DNA of 64,000 bases from JBCDCY01 sp039180875 (GTDB taxonomy: Bacteria > Pseudomonadota > Alphaproteobacteria > Rhodobacterales > Rhodobacteraceae), in assembly GCA_039180875.1 (NCBI GenBank), contig JBCDCY010000001.1, positions 930,001 to 994,000 of the forward strand, in the 5' to 3' direction. This document shows, piece after piece, positions 16,286 to 24,226 of the stretch (position 1 is its first letter; each line of letters begins with the position of its first letter). Position numbers and translations under genes: made by a program. The notes below the pieces were generated by a model that saw only the letters and a list, made by a program, of their open reading frames with translations, did not search any database and was not told the origin of the DNA.

Positions 16286-17080
16286 ATGCCGGAGCTCGTG
16301 CGGGACGACGTGACGCTCTACTACGAGCGGGCAGGGAACGGGCCGCCGCTGCTGCTCATCGCCGGCATGGCGAGCGATGTGGCGAGCTGGGCGCCGATCT
16401 GGCCGATGCTGACCGCCCGCTTCGACGTCATCGCCTACGACAACCGCTGCACCGGGCGAACGCGCCCGTGCCCCGCGCCGGTCTCTCGCCCGGCCATGAT
16501 CGCCGATGCGCTGGCGCTTGCCGCCCTCTTCGATGCCCCGGCCCATATGGTCGGCCACTCCCTCGGCGGGCTAACGGCATTGCACCTGGCCGCCGAGGCG
16601 CCGGAGCGGGTGGAGAGGCTGGTGGCGCTCAGCGCTGCGCCCGCCGTGACGCCAGCCCGGATGGCGCTTTTCCGGACCCTGGCCGAGCTGCGCGAGGCGA
16701 CGGGCGATGAGGCGCCCTGGTACCGACTGCTCTTCCACTGGCTCTTCGCGCCCGCCTTCTTCGCCGATCCCGCCCGGGTGGAGGAGGCGGTGAGCCTCGC
16801 CCTCGCCTACCCCCATGCCCAGACGGCAGCGGCCTTTCGGGCCCAGTCCGCCGTCCTCGCCGATTTCGCGGTGCCGCCGGACCTCGGCGCCATCCGGGCG
16901 CCGACCTTCGCTGCTGTGGGTGCGCACGACCTCCTGGTGCCGCCCGGGGTCATCGACCAGGCCTTCGCCGGGATCGGGGATCTGACGAGCCGGGTGCTCC
17001 CCGACCTCGCCCATTCGCTGCATTGGGAGGATCCGGCGGGCATTGCGGCGCTGATCACCGGGTTCCTGGAGCCCGCCTAG
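16286..17080 (+). CDS. alpha/beta hydrolase
   Basis: 264-aa alpha/beta-hydrolase fold protein with the nucleophile elbow GHSLGG, an acid in VGAHDLL and the catalytic His in DLAHSLHW. It resembles the 3-oxoadipate enol-lactonase/BioH-like esterase group; the substrate is unknown. Start at ATG 16286 after GGGGAGAGG. The SDR gene follows after 78 bp. The long open frame extending upstream is antisense to the TPR gene and not coding. Confidence 0.9.
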   Translation: MPELVRDDVTLYYERAGNGPPLLLIAGMASDVASWAPIWPMLTARFDVIAYDNRCTGRTRPCPAPVSRPAMIADALALAALFDAPAHMVGHSLGGLTALHLAAEAPERVERLVALSAAPAVTPARMALFRTLAELREATGDEAPWYRLLFHWLFAPAFFADPARVEEAVSLALAYPHAQTAAAFRAQSAVLADFAVPPDLGAIRAPTFAAVGAHDLLVPPGVIDQAFAGIGDLTSRVLPDLAHSLHWEDPAGIAALITGFLEPA

Positions 17081-17158
17081 CCGCACCCCGCCGCCGGCGC
17101 TTGCCCGTCCGGGGCGACCGTATTACCTCCGCTCCCGAAGCTTGGAGAGGATGGTTCC

Positions 17159-17923
17159 ATGGCCACATTGGATGGACGCGTCGCCCTGGTGACCGGGGCA
17201 AGCCGGGGGATCGGGGCGGAAACGGCCCGCGCCTTGGCCGCTGCCGGGGCGGCCGTGGTCCTCGCCGCCCGCTCGACCGGAGAGATCGCCGCGGTGGCCG
17301 AGGAGATCCGCAGCAATGGCGGCCGGGCCGAGGCGGTCGCCTGCGACGTGGCAAAGTTCAGCGACGTGCAGGGCGCCGTCAGCCATGGAGAGGCGGTGTT
17401 CGGCCCGATCGACATCCTGATCAACAACGCCGGCATCATCGAGCCGATCAGCCTGCTGGCCGAAAGCGCGCCGGAGGCCTGGGGCCAGGTGATCGATGTC
17501 AACACCAAGGGCGTCTACTACGGCATGCGCGCCGTGCTGCCGGGCATGGTCGCCCGCCGGGGCGGCACGATCATCACCGTCTCCTCCGGCGCGGCGCACA
17601 GCGCGCTTGAGGGCTGGAGCCATTACTGCACCTCGAAGGCGGCGGTCCACATGCTGACCCTCTGCGCCGACAAGGAGGCCGGGATCGCCGGGGTGCGGGC
17701 CATCAGCCTTTCGCCCGGCACCGTGGCGACCGAGATGCAGGTGCAGATCCGCGCCTCCGGCATCAATCCGGTCAGCCAGCTCGACCCTTCCGTCCACATC
17801 CCGGCCGACTGGCCGGCCCGGGCCATCGTCTGGCTCTGCGGCCCCGACGGCGACCGCTTCAAGGGCCAGGAGGTGAAGCTGCGGGAGGAGGAGACGCGCC
17901 GCGAGATCGGCCTGGTGGCGTGA
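17159..17923 (+). CDS. SDR family oxidoreductase
   Basis: 254-aa classical short-chain dehydrogenase: TGASRGIG (12-19) cofactor loop, NNAG (about 89-92), Ser in VSSGA and the catalytic YCTSK. The C-terminus replaces the usual GG/DGG tail with GDRFKGQEVKL. NAD/NADP preference and substrate are open. RBS GGAGAGGA precedes the ATG. Its stop overlaps the next gene by GTGA. Confidence 0.9.
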   Translation: MATLDGRVALVTGASRGIGAETARALAAAGAAVVLAARSTGEIAAVAEEIRSNGGRAEAVACDVAKFSDVQGAVSHGEAVFGPIDILINNAGIIEPISLLAESAPEAWGQVIDVNTKGVYYGMRAVLPGMVARRGGTIITVSSGAAHSALEGWSHYCTSKAAVHMLTLCADKEAGIAGVRAISLSPGTVATEMQVQIRASGINPVSQLDPSVHIPADWPARAIVWLCGPDGDRFKGQEVKLREEETRREIGLVA

Positions 17924-18726
17924 GCGAGCGCCGGATCGCGGCGCTCTATGCCCAGGCCCTGGCGGACGAAAAGGCCGGCCGGATCGAGGCGGCGGCGGAT
18001 GGCTACCGCGAACTCTTGCACCTCGACGCCGACGACCTGGTGGGGGCCGCCGTCCGGCTCGCCGCCGTGGGTGCGGGGCCGGTGCCGGAACGGGCGTCGG
18101 CGGCCTATGTCGCGACGCTCTTCGATCAGCACGCCGATGCCTTCGACGAGATGCTGGTGGAGCGGCTGGGTTATGCCGTGCCGCTCCTCCTCCGCGAACG
18201 CATCGACGCGCTCGAGCTCGGCCCGTTCCGGCGGATGCTCGATCTCGGCTGCGGCACGGGGCTCGCCGGCACGTCGCTGGCCGATCGGGTGGAGGATGCG
18301 ACGGGCATCGACCTCTCCGAGAACATGACGGCGCTGGCCGCCGCCACCGGTGCCTACGACACGCTCTATGTCGGCGATGCCGTCGCCTTTCTCGAGGAGG
18401 AGGCGGAGGAGGCCCCCTGGGACCTGATCGTGGCCACCGACACGCTCCCCTATCTCGGCGATCTCGCGCCCTTGATCGTTGGGATCGCCGGGCGGATTAC
18501 GCCCGGGGGGCTCGTCGGACTGTCCTGCGAAACCCTCGCGACGGAGGCGTTCAACGGTGCGGGTTGGACGGTCAGCCCGCGCCACCGCTTCGCCCATGCG
18601 CGGGACTACCTGGAGACGACGCTGAGCGAGCAGGGTTTTCACACCCTCGAATGCACGCTCATAACCGTCCGGGCAGAGGAGGGCCAGCCGGTGCCGGGTT
18701 ATCTGATCCTCGCCCAAGCGGCATAA
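17920..18726 (+). CDS. class I SAM-dependent methyltransferase with TPR-like N-terminus
   Basis: 268 aa. Residues about 1-50 form a TPR-like helical pair; about 100-200 hold a Rossmann methyltransferase domain with the SAM motif MLDLGCGTGLAG and acidic end GIDLSENM. It resembles methyltransferases with N-terminal TPRs that modify small molecules or proteins; the substrate is unknown. It starts with GTG in a GTGA overlap with the SDR gene, so the two are coupled. Confidence 0.85.
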   Translation: MSERRIAALYAQALADEKAGRIEAAADGYRELLHLDADDLVGAAVRLAAVGAGPVPERASAAYVATLFDQHADAFDEMLVERLGYAVPLLLRERIDALELGPFRRMLDLGCGTGLAGTSLADRVEDATGIDLSENMTALAAATGAYDTLYVGDAVAFLEEEAEEAPWDLIVATDTLPYLGDLAPLIVGIAGRITPGGLVGLSCETLATEAFNGAGWTVSPRHRFAHARDYLETTLSEQGFHTLECTLITVRAEEGQPVPGYLILAQAA

Positions 18727-18731
18727 GGCCC

Positions 18732-18788
18732 GCCCGATCCCCGACCCGGAGCCCCACCCGCCCACCCGCTCCGGGTCGGGGATCGGGC
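18732..18788. terminator. bidirectional terminator hairpin, 21-bp perfect stem
   Basis: Perfect 21-bp arms at 18732-18752 and 18768-18788 around a 15-nt C-rich loop fill the 62-bp gap between two convergent genes (methyltransferase, plus; DapA-like, minus). The right arm abuts the stop of the minus-strand gene. There is no T-run on either side, but the position and length argue for a shared terminator. Confidence 0.7.
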
Positions 18789-19724
18789 TCAGGTCGCGAC
18801 GCGCACGCCCAGATCGGCGGCGCGAGCCTCGCACCGGGCCATCAGGCGCTCGATCTCCTGGCGATCCCGGTCGGAGAGGGCCGCTGCCGGGCCGCGCAGC
18901 GCCGGATCGGCGAGGAACCCCCGCCGGTGCAGCACGTATTTCCGCCCGGCCATGGCGAGGCCCGGCTGAGTTTCGTAGCGGATGAGCGGCAGGAAGGCGT
19001 CGTAGAGATCCTCCGCTGTGTCGAGATCGCCGGCCTGGTGGCGCCGCCAGACCTCCACCAGCACATCCGGATAGGGAAAGCCGGTCATGATCCCGTCGGC
19101 CCCCCGGGCGAGTTCAAGCGGGATGAAGAGCGCGTTGTTGCCCACTAGGATCGACGGCGGCTCCGGCATGGCATTGAGGGCAGAGATCCGGCCGAGGCCC
19201 GGGCTCGCCTCATGCTTCAGCATCACCAGGTTGGCGTGGCGCGCGAAGAGCCCCTGCAGAGCGGCCAGGGAGATCGGCGCCCCGGTGATCTGCGGATAAT
19301 CCTGGTAGCAGACCGGGATATCGCCGAGGGCCGCCAGCACCGCATCGAACCAGCCGACGATGCGCTCGTCCGGCCCGAGGCCCCGGGGCGGCGCGAGCAT
19401 CACCCCTGCCGCTCCCATGGCCATCGCTACCTCGGCCCGCTGGCGCACCACGTCGAGCCCCGGCGCGCTGACGCCGTGGATCACCGGGCAAGCGCCCGCA
19501 ACCGCCGCCATCACGGTCTCTGCCACCGCGCTGGCCTCGCCGCCGTCCATCCGGTCGGCCTCCCCCATGACGCCGAGGATGGTGAAACCGTGCGCCCCCA
19601 TGGCGAGGAAGCGCTCGACCATGCGGCTCAGGCTCGCATGGTCCGGCGCGCCGTCCGGGGCGAAGGGCGTGGCCAGGACCGGAAAGACCCCGGCGCTGGC
19701 GCGCGTGATGCGCATCTCCGACAT
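18789..19724 (-). CDS. dihydrodipicolinate synthase-family aldolase/lyase
   Basis: 311-aa DapA-superfamily TIM barrel with the Schiff-base Lys in VMLKHEAS and the tyrosine motif CYQDYP. The pyruvate-carboxylate motif, usually GTTGE, is altered to GVMGE, which argues against true DapA and for another aldolase/dehydratase of the superfamily. Start at 19724 with GGGAGG 7 nt upstream; the frame extends further upstream without family similarity. Confidence 0.83.
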   Translation of the reverse strand: MSEMRITRASAGVFPVLATPFAPDGAPDHASLSRMVERFLAMGAHGFTILGVMGEADRMDGGEASAVAETVMAAVAGACPVIHGVSAPGLDVVRQRAEVAMAMGAAGVMLAPPRGLGPDERIVGWFDAVLAALGDIPVCYQDYPQITGAPISLAALQGLFARHANLVMLKHEASPGLGRISALNAMPEPPSILVGNNALFIPLELARGADGIMTGFPYPDVLVEVWRRHQAGDLDTAEDLYDAFLPLIRYETQPGLAMAGRKYVLHRRGFLADPALRGPAAALSDRDRQEIERLMARCEARAADLGVRVAT

Positions 19725-19751
19725 GGCCAAGCCTCCCTCCCGCGCGCGGCC

Positions 19752-19781
19752 CTTGCCCCGGCCCGCGCCGCTTCCCATATC
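19752..19781 (+). promoter_or_regulatory. heat-shock (sigma-32-like) promoter for hsp20
   Basis: CTTGCCC (19752-19758) and TCCCATAT (19773-19780), 14 bp apart, resemble the RpoH consensus CTTGAAA-N11-16-CCCCATNT; the same bases can be read as a sigma-70 pair TTGCCC-17-CATATC. The small heat-shock gene begins about 60 bp downstream, supporting RpoH control. Confidence 0.5.
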
Positions 19782-19840
19782 ATCTAGGCGGCAGCCGATG
19801 ACGGGGCCGCGCACTTCGGTCGCTTCTCGTGAGGGCTAGA

Positions 19841-20254
19841 ATGACGCGCATGTCCTTTGCATCCCACCCTTTTTTGCTCGGCTTCGAGGAGCTTGACCGG
19901 CTGGTCGAGCGCACGACCAAGGCCGGCAGCGACGGCTATCCGCCCTTCAATATCGAGATGCGCGGCGAGGCGGCCTACCGCATCACCCTCGCGGTCGCGG
20001 GCTTCTCGGAGCAGGAGCTGACGATCACGGTGGAGGACAACCAGCTGCAGATCCGCGGCCGGCAGTCCGAGGCCGACGACGGTCGCGTCTTCCTGCACCG
20101 TGGCATCGCGGCCCGCCAGTTCCAGCGCAGTTTCGTGTTGGCCGAGGGGGTGGAGGTCGCCGGCGCCTCGCTGGAGAACGGGTTGCTCAACGTCGATCTC
20201 ACGCGCAGCGTGCCCGAAAGCATCGTCCAAAAGATCGAGATTTCCCGCGCCTGA
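19841..20254 (+). CDS. small heat shock protein (Hsp20/IbpA)
   Basis: 137-aa alpha-crystallin-type chaperone that holds unfolding proteins. The alpha-crystallin domain spans about 35-130, with YRITLAVAGFSEQELTI, the FxRxF-like FQRSFVLAEG and GxLxxDL-like ENGLLNVDL. The MSFASHPFLLGFEELDRLVER opening is the normal alphaproteobacterial Hsp20 N-terminus. ATG at 19841 follows GAGGG. It is followed after 29 bp by a DUF1150 gene, the usual partner. Confidence 0.93.
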   Translation: MTRMSFASHPFLLGFEELDRLVERTTKAGSDGYPPFNIEMRGEAAYRITLAVAGFSEQELTITVEDNQLQIRGRQSEADDGRVFLHRGIAARQFQRSFVLAEGVEVAGASLENGLLNVDLTRSVPESIVQKIEISRA

Positions 20255-20283
20255 GCCCTATGTCGCTTCATGAGGAGAGCAGT

Positions 20284-20505
20284 ATGAACACGCCCTATGT
20301 CCCGACCTCGCTCGATCAGGCGAAGATCGTCTATGTCCGCCAGATCTCGCGGAACGACCTGCCGGAGGATCTGCAGGCGGAGGCGCCGGAGACGCTCTAT
20401 GCGATCCACGGCCCGAACGGAGAGCGCCTGGCGCTGGCCGCCGACCGCAGCCTGGCCTTCGCCGTGGCCCGGCAGCACGACTACGCCCCGGTCAGCGTCC
20501 ACTGA
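20284..20505 (+). CDS. DUF1150 family protein
   Basis: 73-aa alphaproteobacterial protein of unknown function, recognised from IVYVRQI, APETLYAIHGPNGERLALA and FAVARQHD. It commonly follows hsp20 genes, as here, so it probably belongs to the same heat-shock transcript. RBS GAGGAG precedes the ATG. Confidence 0.85.
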   Translation: MNTPYVPTSLDQAKIVYVRQISRNDLPEDLQAEAPETLYAIHGPNGERLALAADRSLAFAVARQHDYAPVSVH

Positions 20506-20579
20506 CGGATCGGCGAACCGATCGTCGTAGACAGACGCGGGCCACAGCGCCCGGCCACACCCAAGAAAAACCACCGCAA

Positions 20580-20647
20580 GGGTTGGGGCGCGGTCAAGGC
20601 TGCGCAGCACGGGCAACGCCCGCTTGGCCTTGACGGCGCCCCAACCC
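20580..20647. repeat. long inverted repeat, 21-bp arms with one mismatch
   Basis: Arms 20580-20600 and 20627-20647 match at 20 of 21 positions. The 26-nt loop holds a further CGGGC-AAC-GCCCG hairpin. It could terminate both convergent transcripts or be part of a structured RNA or a dispersed repeat. Confidence 0.7.
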
Positions 20648-20670
20648 GCCGTACGCTCGACATGGCGTGA

Positions 20671-20690
20671 GAGGCGCACAACAGCGCCTC
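20671..20690. repeat. small inverted repeat
   Basis: GAGGCGC-ACAACA-GCGCCTC, a perfect 7-bp stem; the left arm can alternatively pair with CGCCTCTCA slightly downstream (9 bp), giving two mutually exclusive folds. Confidence 0.5.
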
Positions 20691-20796
20691 AAACGCCTCT
20701 CAGCAAACAGCGAACCCTCTCAACGCGCCCCAAAGTCCAGCCCAGGACGCACCAAGGCGCCGAGCGCAGCGAGGCGCCCCCCGCCGGAGCCCACCG

Positions 20797-20815
20797 GGTG
20801 CATCGCAGATGCACC
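20797..20815. repeat. small inverted repeat near the sat-cysC 3' end
   Basis: GGTGCATC-GCA-GATGCACC, a perfect 8-bp stem with a 3-nt loop, about 50 bp beyond the sat-cysC stop on the minus strand. It may help end that transcript, although no T-run is present. Confidence 0.45.
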
Positions 20816-20864
20816 GGCGGGCGGAGGCCGACACGTCAACGGCCAAAAGCCCGGCGACGGCCCC

Positions 20865-22577
20865 TCAGTGCTCCGTGCCGATCAGTCCCAAGCCTTCGAG
20901 CTTCAACAGAACCTGCTGGGCGCAGTAGTCGACCTCGACATTCTCCGTGTCCAGCACCAGTTCCGCCTTGGTCGGGGCTTCGTAAGGGTCTGAGATCCCG
21001 GTAAACTCCTTGATCTTGCCCTCCCGCGCCAGCTTGTAGAGCCCCTTGCGGTCGCGCCGCTCGCACTCCTCCAGCGAGGTCGCCACGTGCACCTCGACGA
21101 AGGCACCGAAGGCCTCGATCATCTCCCGCACCGCCCGGCGGGTGGCGGTGTAGGGCGCGATCGGCGCGCAGATCGCGATACCGCCGTTCTTGGTGATCTC
21201 GGAGGCGACATAGCCGATCCGGCGGATGTTGATGTCGCGATGGTCCTTGGAGAAGCCCAGTTCCTGGCTGAGGTGCTTGCGCACTACATCGCCGTCGAGG
21301 AGCGTGACCGGCCGCCCCCCCATCTCCATCAACTTCACCATCAGCGCGTTCGCCACGGTGGACTTGCCCGAGCCGGAGAGGCCGGTGAAGAACACCGTAA
21401 AGCCCTGCTTGGCCCGGGGCGGTCGGGTCCGGCGCAGCTCCTCCACCACTTCGGGGAAGGAGAACCAGTCGGGGATGTCCAGCCCCTCAGAGAGCCGCCG
21501 CCGAAGCTCCGTGCCCGAGATCGAGAGGACCGTCGCGCCCTCCTCCACCTCATCCGCCGGCACGTATTCGGCCCGCTCCTGCACGAAGACCATCTGCTTG
21601 AACGGCACCATCTCGATGCCGATCTCGTCTGCGTGCTGCACGAACAGGTCCTGGGCGTCGTAGGGCCCATAAAAGTCCTCACCCTGGGAGTTCTTGCCCG
21701 GCCCCGCATGGTCGCGTCCGACGATCATGTGGGTGCAGCCGTGGTTGCGCCGGATGATGCCGTGCCAGACGGCCTCCCGCGGTCCCGCCATGCGCATGGC
21801 GAGGTTCAACAGCGACAGATGGGTGGTCGCCGCCGGATATTTGTCGAGCACCGCCTCATAGCAGCGCACCCGGGTGAAGTGGTCGATATCGCCGGGTTTG
21901 GTCATGCCGACCACCGGATGGATCAGCAGGTTCGCCTGGGTCTCCCGCGCCGCGCGGAAGGTCAGTTCCTGATGTGCGCGGTGCAGCGGATTGCGCGTCT
22001 GGAAGGCCACGATCCGACGCCAGCCGAGCTTGCGGAAAAAGGCGCGGAGCTCGTTCGGCGTATCCCGCCGCGCGCGGTAGTCATAGTGCACCGGTTGCTG
22101 GATCCCGGTCACCGGTCCGCCGAGATAGACCGGCCCGGCCACGTTGTGCAGATAGTTCACCGCCGGATGGGCCAGATCGTCGGCGCCGAACACCTTCTCC
22201 GCCTCCCGCGCCTTGTCCGGCGACCACTTGTCGGACACTGAGAGGATGGCGAGGATCACCCCCTCCGCATCGCGAAGCGCGATGTCCTGGCCGGGCTCGA
22301 CCCCCTCGGCGAAGTCAGCGGAGACGTCGAGCGTCACCGGCATCGGCCAGAGCGTGCCGTCGGTCAGCCGCATCTCCTCGACCACCCGGTCGTAGTCCGT
22401 CTGCTCGAGAAAGCCCTTCAGTGGCGCGAAGCCGCCGTTCATCAGCAACTCCAGGTCGCAGATCTGGCGCTCCGTCAGGTCCCAGGACGGCAGATCCGCC
22501 GCCTCCTGCTTCAGCTTCGCGGCACTCTCGGCGGAGACGTAGAGTTCGGGGATGGGCTTCAGGTTGGCGACTGGCAT
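20865..22577 (-). CDS. bifunctional sulfate adenylyltransferase / adenylylsulfate kinase
   Basis: 570-aa fusion enzyme producing PAPS from sulfate in two ATP-dependent steps. Residues about 1-380 are ATP sulfurylase: QTRNPLHRAHQEL (HxxH motif), GRDHAGPGKNSQGE and FSFPEVVEELR at the junction. Residues about 385-570 are APS kinase: P-loop GLSGSGKST, DGDVVRKHLS, FSKDHRDINIRRIG. Start at 22577 (ATG after GGGAAG). PAPS feeds cysteine synthesis or sulfotransferases; one of the latter lies at 37.4 kb. It stands alone, not next to other cys genes. Confidence 0.95.
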   Translation of the reverse strand: MPVANLKPIPELYVSAESAAKLKQEAADLPSWDLTERQICDLELLMNGGFAPLKGFLEQTDYDRVVEEMRLTDGTLWPMPVTLDVSADFAEGVEPGQDIALRDAEGVILAILSVSDKWSPDKAREAEKVFGADDLAHPAVNYLHNVAGPVYLGGPVTGIQQPVHYDYRARRDTPNELRAFFRKLGWRRIVAFQTRNPLHRAHQELTFRAARETQANLLIHPVVGMTKPGDIDHFTRVRCYEAVLDKYPAATTHLSLLNLAMRMAGPREAVWHGIIRRNHGCTHMIVGRDHAGPGKNSQGEDFYGPYDAQDLFVQHADEIGIEMVPFKQMVFVQERAEYVPADEVEEGATVLSISGTELRRRLSEGLDIPDWFSFPEVVEELRRTRPPRAKQGFTVFFTGLSGSGKSTVANALMVKLMEMGGRPVTLLDGDVVRKHLSQELGFSKDHRDINIRRIGYVASEITKNGGIAICAPIAPYTATRRAVREMIEAFGAFVEVHVATSLEECERRDRKGLYKLAREGKIKEFTGISDPYEAPTKAELVLDTENVEVDYCAQQVLLKLEGLGLIGTEH

Positions 22578-22769
22578 GATTTCACTTCCCAGGGGGCCCG
22601 AGGCGGGCATCGGTCGTTCGGGGACACCGCATCCGTGACACGATCGGCGTGTCTGCGGGCTGACGCGCGCCCCTTACCGCCGCCGCCCGCGTGTTGACAA
22701 TGGCCGAGGCAAACGAAAGGGCTAGCGCGCGACAAATCGCCTAAAGCCGCGCCCGAAGGGCAACAGCCG

Positions 22770-23531
22770 ATGCCGCGCCTGCCCCTCTCCGTCTTCATCA
22801 TCGCCCGCGACGAGGCGGAGCGCCTGCCGGCCACCCTCGCCGCCGTCCGGGATTGGGCCGGAGAGATCGTCGTGGTCGACAGCGGCTCGACCGACGCGAC
22901 GGTCAAGATCGCGGAGCAGGCCGACGCCCGGGTCTTCAGCCGCGACTGGCCCGGCTACGGCCCACAAAAGCGCTTCGGCGAGGAGCAATGCCGCCACGAC
23001 TGGCTCCTCAACCTCGACGCCGACGAGGTGGTGACACCGGCCCTCGCAGCAGAGATCGCCGCGCTTTTCGCCGGCGATCCCCCGCCGGCGCTCTTCCGGA
23101 TCCGCATCCTGAACGTCTACCCGGGCGACCGCCGCCCGCGCCCCTTCGCCAACGATTACAACGTCGTCCGGCTCTACCACCGCGCGGCCGGGCGCTACCG
23201 CGACGATCCGCTCTTCGACCGCGTGGTCCCGGTCCCCGGTGCCGCGGAGCGGCAATTGCGGGCGCCGATCTGGCACTATCCGTTCCTGAGCTTCGCCGGT
23301 CTCGTCGCCAAGCAGGACAGCTTCACCAGCTTCCAGGCAGAGGCTTCCGGCCCCCGCAGCCCCTGGCTCCTCCGCCTCCGCCTGCTGACCGAGGGGCCGC
23401 TCACCTTCCTGCGCTTCTATCTCCTGCGCGGCCATATCCTCGGCGGCTGGAAGGGCCTCGCCTTCGCAGCCCTCGCCGCCCGGGCGAGGACGCTGCGCAT
23501 CATCAAATTGCTGGACCGTCAGGCACGCTAG
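22770..23531 (+). CDS. family 2 glycosyltransferase, WaaE/KdtX-like
   Basis: 253-aa GT-A glycosyltransferase of the LPS-core WaaE type: the N-terminal LSVFIIARDEAERL, VVVDSGSTDATV, WPGYGPQKRFGEEQC and DWLLNLDADE (DxD-like metal site). WaaE-type enzymes add a hexose to the inner core heptose. No predicted membrane segment is obvious except a hydrophobic C-terminal region, suggesting peripheral association. A consensus TTGACA lies at 22694 but lacks a convincing -10. Confidence 0.88.
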   Translation: MPRLPLSVFIIARDEAERLPATLAAVRDWAGEIVVVDSGSTDATVKIAEQADARVFSRDWPGYGPQKRFGEEQCRHDWLLNLDADEVVTPALAAEIAALFAGDPPPALFRIRILNVYPGDRRPRPFANDYNVVRLYHRAAGRYRDDPLFDRVVPVPGAAERQLRAPIWHYPFLSFAGLVAKQDSFTSFQAEASGPRSPWLLRLRLLTEGPLTFLRFYLLRGHILGGWKGLAFAALAARARTLRIIKLLDRQAR

Positions 23532-23593
23532 GTCGCCAAGCGCTCAAACCGACGCATCTCGTATCGGGGATCGCGGGCGATCCGCGATTCCAC

Positions 23594-24226
23594 TTACTTC
23601 GTGCCGAACATCCGGTCGCCGGCATCGCCGAGGCCGGGGACGATATAGCCCTTGTCATTCAGCTTCTCGTCGAGTGCCGCCGTGATGACGCGGACATCGG
23701 GATGGGCCTCCGCCATGCGCGCCACGCCCTCGGGCGCGGCCAGGAGGCAGACGAAGCGGATGTCCTTCGCCCCGCTCGCCTTCAGCAGTTCCACCGCCGC
23801 GGCCGAGGAGTTGCCGGTGGCCAGCATCGGGTCGAGGGCGATCACCACCCGATCCTCCAGGTTCGGCACCTTGTAGTAGTACTGCACCGGCTTCAGCGTC
23901 TCCTCATCACGGTAGAGCCCGACGAAGCCCACCCGGGCCGAGGGGATGAGGTCGAGGACGCCGTCCAGCAACCCGTTGCCCGCCCGCAGGATCGAGATCA
24001 GCACCAGCTTTTTGCCGCGCAGGACCGGCGCCTCCATATCCACCAATGGCGTCTCCACCGTCTTCACCGTCATCGGCAGATCCCGCGTCACCTCGTAGGC
24101 CAGCAGATGGCTGATCTCCCGCAACAGCTGGCGAAACCCGGCGGTGGAGGTGTCGCGGTCCCGCATCAGCGTCAGTTTGTGCTGCACCAGGGGATGGTCG
24201 ACGATGGTGAGGCGCGGATGGCTCAT
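23594..24226 (-). CDS. upp: uracil phosphoribosyltransferase
   Basis: 210-aa enzyme converting uracil and PRPP to UMP. ILRAGNGLLDGV, the PRPP loop ALDPMLATGNSS (about 130-141) and GYIVPGLGDAGDRMFGT are the family signatures. It is the last gene of the nucleoside operon, overlapping add by ATGA; it salvages the uracil released by the phosphorylase upstream. Confidence 0.96.
   Translation of the reverse strand: MSHPRLTIVDHPLVQHKLTLMRDRDTSTAGFRQLLREISHLLAYEVTRDLPMTVKTVETPLVDMEAPVLRGKKLVLISILRAGNGLLDGVLDLIPSARVGFVGLYRDEETLKPVQYYYKVPNLEDRVVIALDPMLATGNSSAAAVELLKASGAKDIRFVCLLAAPEGVARMAEAHPDVRVITAALDEKLNDKGYIVPGLGDAGDRMFGTK

Larger units (their letters stand above)
20506..20864. other. 359-bp convergent intergenic region rich in inverted repeats
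   Basis: No supported gene between the DUF1150 (plus) and sat-cysC (minus) stops. It contains, in order, GATCGG-CGAA-CCGATC just after the first stop, the long repeat at 20580-20647, a 7-bp stem at 20671-20690 and an 8-bp stem at 20797-20815. Short open frames here are Arg/Pro-rich and not protein-like. Confidence 0.7.

Noticed and set aside
22694..22724. TTGACA as a promoter for the WaaE-like gene
   Set aside because: The -35 is perfect, but no acceptable -10 occurs at 16-19 bp (GGGCTA at best).
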